A DNA stretch of 9,605 nt from Rhodospirillales bacterium (lineage in GTDB: Bacteria > Pseudomonadota > Alphaproteobacteria > MPNO01 > UBA2964), in the NCBI GenBank assembly GCA_002727395.1, contig PBWY01000050.1, positions 1 through 9,605 of the forward strand, in the 5' to 3' direction. The translations under genes and the position numbers were made by a program. Numbering within the stretch: the stretch's first letter is position 1; each line of letters starts with the position of its first letter. The notes below the pieces were generated by a model that saw only the letters and a list, made by a program, of their open reading frames with translations, did no database searches and was not told where the DNA came from. Positions 6,982-9,605 of this stretch are shown here, one piece after another.

Positions 6982-8306
6982 ATTACTTTCCTTATTTGTG
7001 CACCGAGGTCGTTCATAAGGCTTACGAATGAAGGAAAACTTGTACTTATATGTTTCTCGTCATCAATAGCTATCGGATTTTTTGCATTTAACCCTAATAC
7101 TAAAAATGACATCGCAATTCGGTGGTCCATGCGAGTCTCTACAGTTACCCCTCCTTTTACATTGTTTTTTGTGCCGGTAACGATAAGATCATCTTGGTCT
7201 GTGTTGACATTCACTCCACACGCTTTAAGTCCGTCTGTTATAGCTGTCAAACGATCACTTTCCTTAACACGAAGTTCAGCTAACCCTTGCATGCGTGTAG
7301 TACCTATAGCGTTAGAGGCGGCGACCGATAGAATTGGATACTCATCTATCATCGCTGGCGCACGTTCTGCAGGGACAACTACACCATTTAATTTTGAACT
7401 ACGAACAATCAGGTCCGCCACGGGTTCGCCTGCTTCAATTCGGGAGTTGTGTATTTCAATGTTGGCACCCATTTCTTTCAACGTAGTTATTAAACCAGTA
7501 CGCAAGGGGTTGATACAAACATCATGAATCGTGATTTCTGAGTTCTGAGTTATAAGAGCGGCGACAATTAGAAAAGCTGCTGATGACGGGTCCCCTGGGA
7601 TAGTGATTTTTTTCCCTTCCAACTCGGGTTGTCCTCTAAGCGTAATAATTCTTTTATTTTCGAATTCATCATTAATTTTAACTTTTGCTCCAAAATGTTG
7701 TAGCATTAACTCGGTATGGTTGCGGCTGCGCCAACTTTCAATCACACTAGTTTCACCAGGTACATTTAATCCCGCTAATAGTATTGCAGATTTAATTTGT
7801 GCCGATGGTACTGGTAAGGAATATTTGATTGGAACCGCCATTCGAGTGCCCATTATTGTTAAAGGCATTTTATTATCTTGCTGGGCTATAATCCTTGTAC
7901 CCATTTGTGCTAGTGGTGTGGCAATCCGTTCCATCGGCCGTTTGCGTAAAGAGTCATCGCCGGTGAAATGTACTTTTATGGAGTGTGTAGCTACTAGGCC
8001 CATCAATAGCCTTGCGCCAGTTCCTGAATTTCCCATGTCGATAGTTTTATTCGGTTCACGAAGTCCTCCCACCCCCACCCCATTTATTTCCCATAAACAA
8101 TTTGATTTACGCTCAATATTTACCCCCATTTCTTCTAATGCATTTGCAGTATGTAAAACATCATCACTGATTAAAAGGCCGTGGATATCGGTTGTGCCGA
8201 CAGAAATGGCTCCTATCATAAGCGCTCTATGAGAGATCGATTTATCACCAGGCACACGAGTAAATCCTCTAAAAGTATTTATAGAGTTAGAAACTAGGCT
8301 AATCAT
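6978..8306 (-). CDS. aroA: 3-phosphoshikimate 1-carboxyvinyltransferase (EPSP synthase)
   Basis: Transfers the enolpyruvyl group of PEP to shikimate-3-phosphate, the sixth step of the shikimate pathway and the target of glyphosate. The 442 residues form two inside-out alpha/beta domains. Visible motifs are PGDKSISHR (19-27, with substrate-binding K22), GNSGTGARL (92-100), RKRPMERI (121-128), SAQIKSA (168-174), the catalytic Asp in IDEYP (320-324), LRVKESDR (345-352) and DHRIAMS (394-400). SAQIKSA and the GTGARLLMGL pattern look like the class II lineage. The PEP-site loop has Gly after GNS, not the Ala of the Agrobacterium CP4 enzyme, so glyphosate tolerance is not predicted. It is the first gene of the minus-strand run, with a weak ribosome site before its ATG and a likely promoter just upstream. 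Confidence 0.97.
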   Translation of the reverse strand: MISLVSNSINTFRGFTRVPGDKSISHRALMIGAISVGTTDIHGLLISDDVLHTANALEEMGVNIERKSNCLWEINGVGVGGLREPNKTIDMGNSGTGARLLMGLVATHSIKVHFTGDDSLRKRPMERIATPLAQMGTRIIAQQDNKMPLTIMGTRMAVPIKYSLPVPSAQIKSAILLAGLNVPGETSVIESWRSRNHTELMLQHFGAKVKINDEFENKRIITLRGQPELEGKKITIPGDPSSAAFLIVAALITQNSEITIHDVCINPLRTGLITTLKEMGANIEIHNSRIEAGEPVADLIVRSSKLNGVVVPAERAPAMIDEYPILSVAASNAIGTTRMQGLAELRVKESDRLTAITDGLKACGVNVNTDQDDLIVTGTKNNVKGGVTVETRMDHRIAMSFLVLGLNAKNPIAIDDEKHISTSFPSFVSLMNDLGAQIRKVI

Positions 8307-8324
8307 TTAATAAGCTTCTCATCA

Positions 8325-8330
8325 AGTATA
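8325..8330 (-). promoter_or_regulatory. Candidate -10 box for aroA
   Basis: On the minus strand this reads TATACT, five of six matches to TATAAT, ending 18 nt before the aroA ATG. The hexamer 17 nt upstream is a poor -35. Transcription starting about 7 nt downstream would leave a leader of about a dozen nucleotides, in keeping with the absence of a Shine-Dalgarno. A dyad at 8333-8355 covers the spacer/-35 position. Confidence 0.35.
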
Positions 8331-8332
8331 GT

Positions 8333-8355
8333 TAACATTGACTGTCAGAATGTTA
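8333..8355. repeat. Operator-like dyad in the aroA divergent promoter region
   Basis: Arms TAACATT (8333-8339) and AATGTTA (8349-8355) are perfect inverted repeats with a 9-nt spacer. Nested inside is a second, one-base-shifted palindrome TGACTGTCA (8339-8347). The dyad lies just upstream of the candidate aroA -10 box and within the 181-bp divergent gap. The size and position suit a dimeric regulator, but AT-rich sequence can make such dyads by chance. Confidence 0.35.
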
Positions 8356-8424
8356 GTGTTTTTGTTTAATGTTTGTAGCATATTGATTATTTGTTATGCG
8401 AAAACAACCATTATTAAAATAGTT

Positions 8425-8453
8425 TTGACAGTGTTGGCGGATCATGGCATTTG
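8425..8453 (+). promoter_or_regulatory. Candidate promoter for the zinc-ribbon gene
   Basis: A perfect -35 hexamer TTGACA sits at 8425-8430. At 17-nt spacing the -10 would be CATTTG (8448-8453), which is poor; other AT-rich hexamers such as TATGCT (8459-8464) are too far away. The -35 is convincing and the -10 is not. Transcription would start near 8460, giving a leader of about 30 nt that contains the strong ribosome site. Confidence 0.4.
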
Positions 8454-8477
8454 CATTTTATGCTTAAAGTTTTTTAC

Positions 8478-8482
8478 GGAGG
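8478..8482 (+). promoter_or_regulatory. Strong Shine-Dalgarno of the zinc-ribbon gene
   Basis: GGAGG, within ACGGAGGT, ends 5 nt before the ATG at 8488. It is the best ribosome site in the window, whereas most of the minus-strand genes lack one. It fixes the start and suggests efficient translation. Confidence 0.8.
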
Positions 8483-8487
8483 TCTAA

Positions 8488-8865
8488 ATGGTAAAGCCGG
8501 AGTGGGGTATTAAAAGGATTTGCCAGAGCTGTAATGCTCGCTTTTATGATATGCGCAGGAGCCCAATTGTATGCCCGGTTTGTGGGACAGAGTTTATGCC
8601 AGTCAAGTCAGGCCGTGGTTCTCGCCCTAAGCTTGTCACACCAGCCCCAGAGTCAATCAAAACTGAGATCATGGAGCCTAATAATAGTATGGAGTTGGAG
8701 GCAGATGAAGGAGATACCCTTGATGACCCTGCTCTAGATATCCTAGTAGAGGATGATGGGAATCAAGACGAAACAATTGAAGACGTTTCTGATCTTGAAA
8801 ATGATCAAAATATGCTTGATGTAATCGATAATAGTGAAGGAAATCCAGGAGATACTGAGAACTGA
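8488..8865 (+). CDS. FYDLN_acid (TIGR02300-like) zinc-ribbon protein with acidic tail
   Basis: A 125-residue protein of unknown function. The N-terminus KPEWGIKRICQSCNARFYDM (3-22) resembles the FYDLN_acid family, with Met-Arg where the family name motif has Leu-Asn. C12, C15, C29 and C32 (CQSC and CPVC, 13 residues apart) should bind one zinc in a ribbon. A short basic linker (40-58) follows. The tail 60-125 has 25 Asp/Glu and no Lys or Arg, so it is probably disordered and strongly negative. No signal peptide or membrane helix is seen, so it is likely cytosolic. The gene is divergent from aroA and upstream of tRNA-Ala, a placement I recall for this family in alphaproteobacteria. Nucleic-acid or protein binding is possible, but no function is assigned. 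Confidence 0.87.
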   Translation: MVKPEWGIKRICQSCNARFYDMRRSPIVCPVCGTEFMPVKSGRGSRPKLVTPAPESIKTEIMEPNNSMELEADEGDTLDDPALDILVEDDGNQDETIEDVSDLENDQNMLDVIDNSEGNPGDTEN

Positions 8866-8938
8866 TGGATCGTTGTGGTACTTGAAAAAATAATTTTTGG
8901 GAAGAAATCTTTCACTTCTAAGATTTAGTATAGCAAGT

Positions 8939-8944
8939 TATAAT
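8939..8944 (+). promoter_or_regulatory. Candidate -10 box for tRNA-Ala
   Basis: A perfect TATAAT lies 36 nt before the mature tRNA 5' end. The -35 at 17-nt spacing is TTCTAA (8916-8921), which is weak. Six-base inverted arms TAGCAA (8931-8936) and TTGCTA (8952-8957) flank the box. The tRNA could also be read through from the upstream gene, because the gap 8866-8980 holds only a short AT-rich hairpin (AAATCTT/AAGATTT, 8905-8926) and no convincing terminator. Confidence 0.4.
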
Positions 8945-8980
8945 ATTAAAATTGCTAAGTATTTTGCGATAAAAATCATC

Positions 8981-9056
<76 letters not shown>

Positions 9057-9059
9057 TTT

Positions 9060-9096
9060 AAAATAGAGCCTCGCTTTTTTTGCGAGGCCCTATTTT
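9060..9096. terminator. Strong, probably bidirectional intrinsic terminator
   Basis: Arms 9060-9074 and 9082-9096 form a 15-bp stem with one mismatch and a 7-nt loop of T. The GC-rich core GCCTCGC/GCGAGGC is flanked by AAAATAG/CTATTTT, so both strands end the stem in a T-rich stretch. It begins 4 nt after the tRNA CCA and lies 44 nt beyond the ptsN stop on the other strand, so it can serve both convergent transcripts. Confidence 0.85.
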
Positions 9097-9140
9097 GTTG
9101 ACCTAAGTTTCCGTCTTAATTGTTATTTGGAAAATGGAAT

Positions 9141-9605
9141 TTATATAGAACTCGGCTCAGCCTGATCTAATAAAAGTTTATGCAATAAATTATGGTCATT
9201 GGTAGCGCGTAGTTTTTTACAAACGTCTGAGTCGCGGAATAACCGTGAAATTCTAGATAAAGCTTGTAAGTGGTCCGCTCCAGAGCTTTCAGGGGCAATT
9301 AATAAAAAGATCAAATCGATGTTTTGATGGTCTACTGCTTCAAAGTTTACAGGTTTTTCTAATTTCCCAAACACCCCATATAATCGATTAAGGTTGGGCA
9401 GTTTTCCGTGAGGAATCGCAACGCCCCGACCTATCCCCGTAGTCCCCAATCTTTCACGTTCCAAAATTACGTCAAATATAGACCGTTGATTATGGCCACT
9501 AATATTTGCGGCGTGATAGGCTAATTCTTCTAGGACTTGTTTTTTGCTTGTCGCCCTAATTGGGTAAATAACACTTTCTGCAGAGAGCAAATCGCGTACT
9601 TTCAT
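9141..9605 (-). CDS. ptsN: PTS EIIA-Ntr regulatory protein
   Basis: EIIA-type phosphoacceptor of the nitrogen PTS (EI-Ntr/NPr/EIIA-Ntr), which signals metabolic state and does not transport sugar; cytosolic. The 154 residues match alphaproteobacterial PtsN. RERLGTTGIGRGVAIPHGKLP (50-70) is the signature and H66 the phosphorylated histidine. IDLIFLLIAPESSGADHLQALSRISRLFRD (96-125) is the second conserved block of the PTS EIIA type-2 fold. The start MKVRDLLSAESV agrees with the family N-terminus, so the gene appears complete although its ATG is the last three bases of the window; its ribosome site and promoter lie outside. It faces tRNA-Ala across the shared terminator. In related genomes it often follows an rpoN/hpf-type gene, which cannot be checked here. 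Confidence 0.95.
   Translation of the reverse strand: MKVRDLLSAESVIYPIRATSKKQVLEELAYHAANISGHNQRSIFDVILERERLGTTGIGRGVAIPHGKLPNLNRLYGVFGKLEKPVNFEAVDHQNIDLIFLLIAPESSGADHLQALSRISRLFRDSDVCKKLRATNDHNLLHKLLLDQAEPSSI

Noticed and set aside
7603..8232. 209-codon plus-strand open frame opposite aroA
   Set aside because: It is long, but wholly antisense to a well-conserved aroA frame. The predicted protein shows no domain pattern, so it reflects aroA codon usage.
8276..8306. Class II EPSP synthase as a possible glyphosate-tolerant enzyme
   Set aside because: The PEP-site loop is GNSGTG with Gly at the position where the tolerant CP4 enzyme has Ala, so there is no sequence basis for tolerance.
8307..8400. 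IHF-binding-site matches in the divergent region (ATCAA and AATCAA cores)
   Set aside because: Neither is followed by TTR at the required 4-nt distance, so they do not fit the WATCAR-N4-TTR consensus.
8534..8737. 67-codon plus-strand frame inside the zinc-ribbon gene
   Set aside because: It overlaps a gene with a strong Shine-Dalgarno and conserved cysteines, and has neither a ribosome site nor motifs of its own.

Overview
The window is a stretch of housekeeping chromosome from a low-GC (about 40 % by eye) alphaproteobacterium, most likely free-living and perhaps aquatic. The lineage call rests on three things. The gene order aroA-cmk-rpsA-sppA-ihfB-lapA-(pyrF)-trpF-trpB is typical of that class. 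The gene divergent from aroA encodes a zinc-ribbon protein with an acidic tail (FYDLN_acid/TIGR02300 type), a family I associate with alphaproteobacteria. EPSP synthase is the class II type, and S1 carries the SDSGASLGDILGAA motif near its C-terminus. The genus cannot be fixed from this sequence.

Layout. Positions 8306 down to 23 hold nine closely spaced minus-strand genes, transcribed aroA -> cmk -> rpsA -> sppA -> ihfB -> lapA -> pyrF -> trpF -> trpB. Spacing ranges from overlap (aroA/cmk 4 nt, pyrF/trpF 11 nt) to 128 nt before rpsA, and I see no strong terminator inside the run. trpA probably follows beyond position 1. Positions 8307-8487 are a divergent promoter region with an operator-like dyad next to a TATACT box. 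On the plus strand from 8488 come the zinc-ribbon/acidic-tail gene, tRNA-Ala(GGC) and a strong symmetric hairpin terminator. The hairpin also lies at the 3' end of the convergent ptsN gene, whose start codon is the last three bases of the window.

Function. The block mixes aromatic amino-acid synthesis (aroA makes EPSP on the way to chorismate; trpF and trpB act in the tryptophan branch), pyrimidine metabolism (pyrF for UMP, cmk for CMP/dCMP phosphorylation), translation (S1, tRNA-Ala), nucleoid architecture (IHF beta), envelope functions (SppA, LapA) and nitrogen-related phosphotransfer signalling (PtsN). Catalytic residues are present in every enzyme and no gene looks broken.

Novelty. I found no mobile element, CRISPR array, defence island or unknown multigene system. 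The points worth a second look are modest: the dyad in the divergent promoter, the structured and SD-poor leader of rpsA, the long acidic tail on S1, a four-codon mini-ORF abutting lapA, and the uncharacterised zinc-ribbon protein. No stretch longer than 300 bases lacks a gene.
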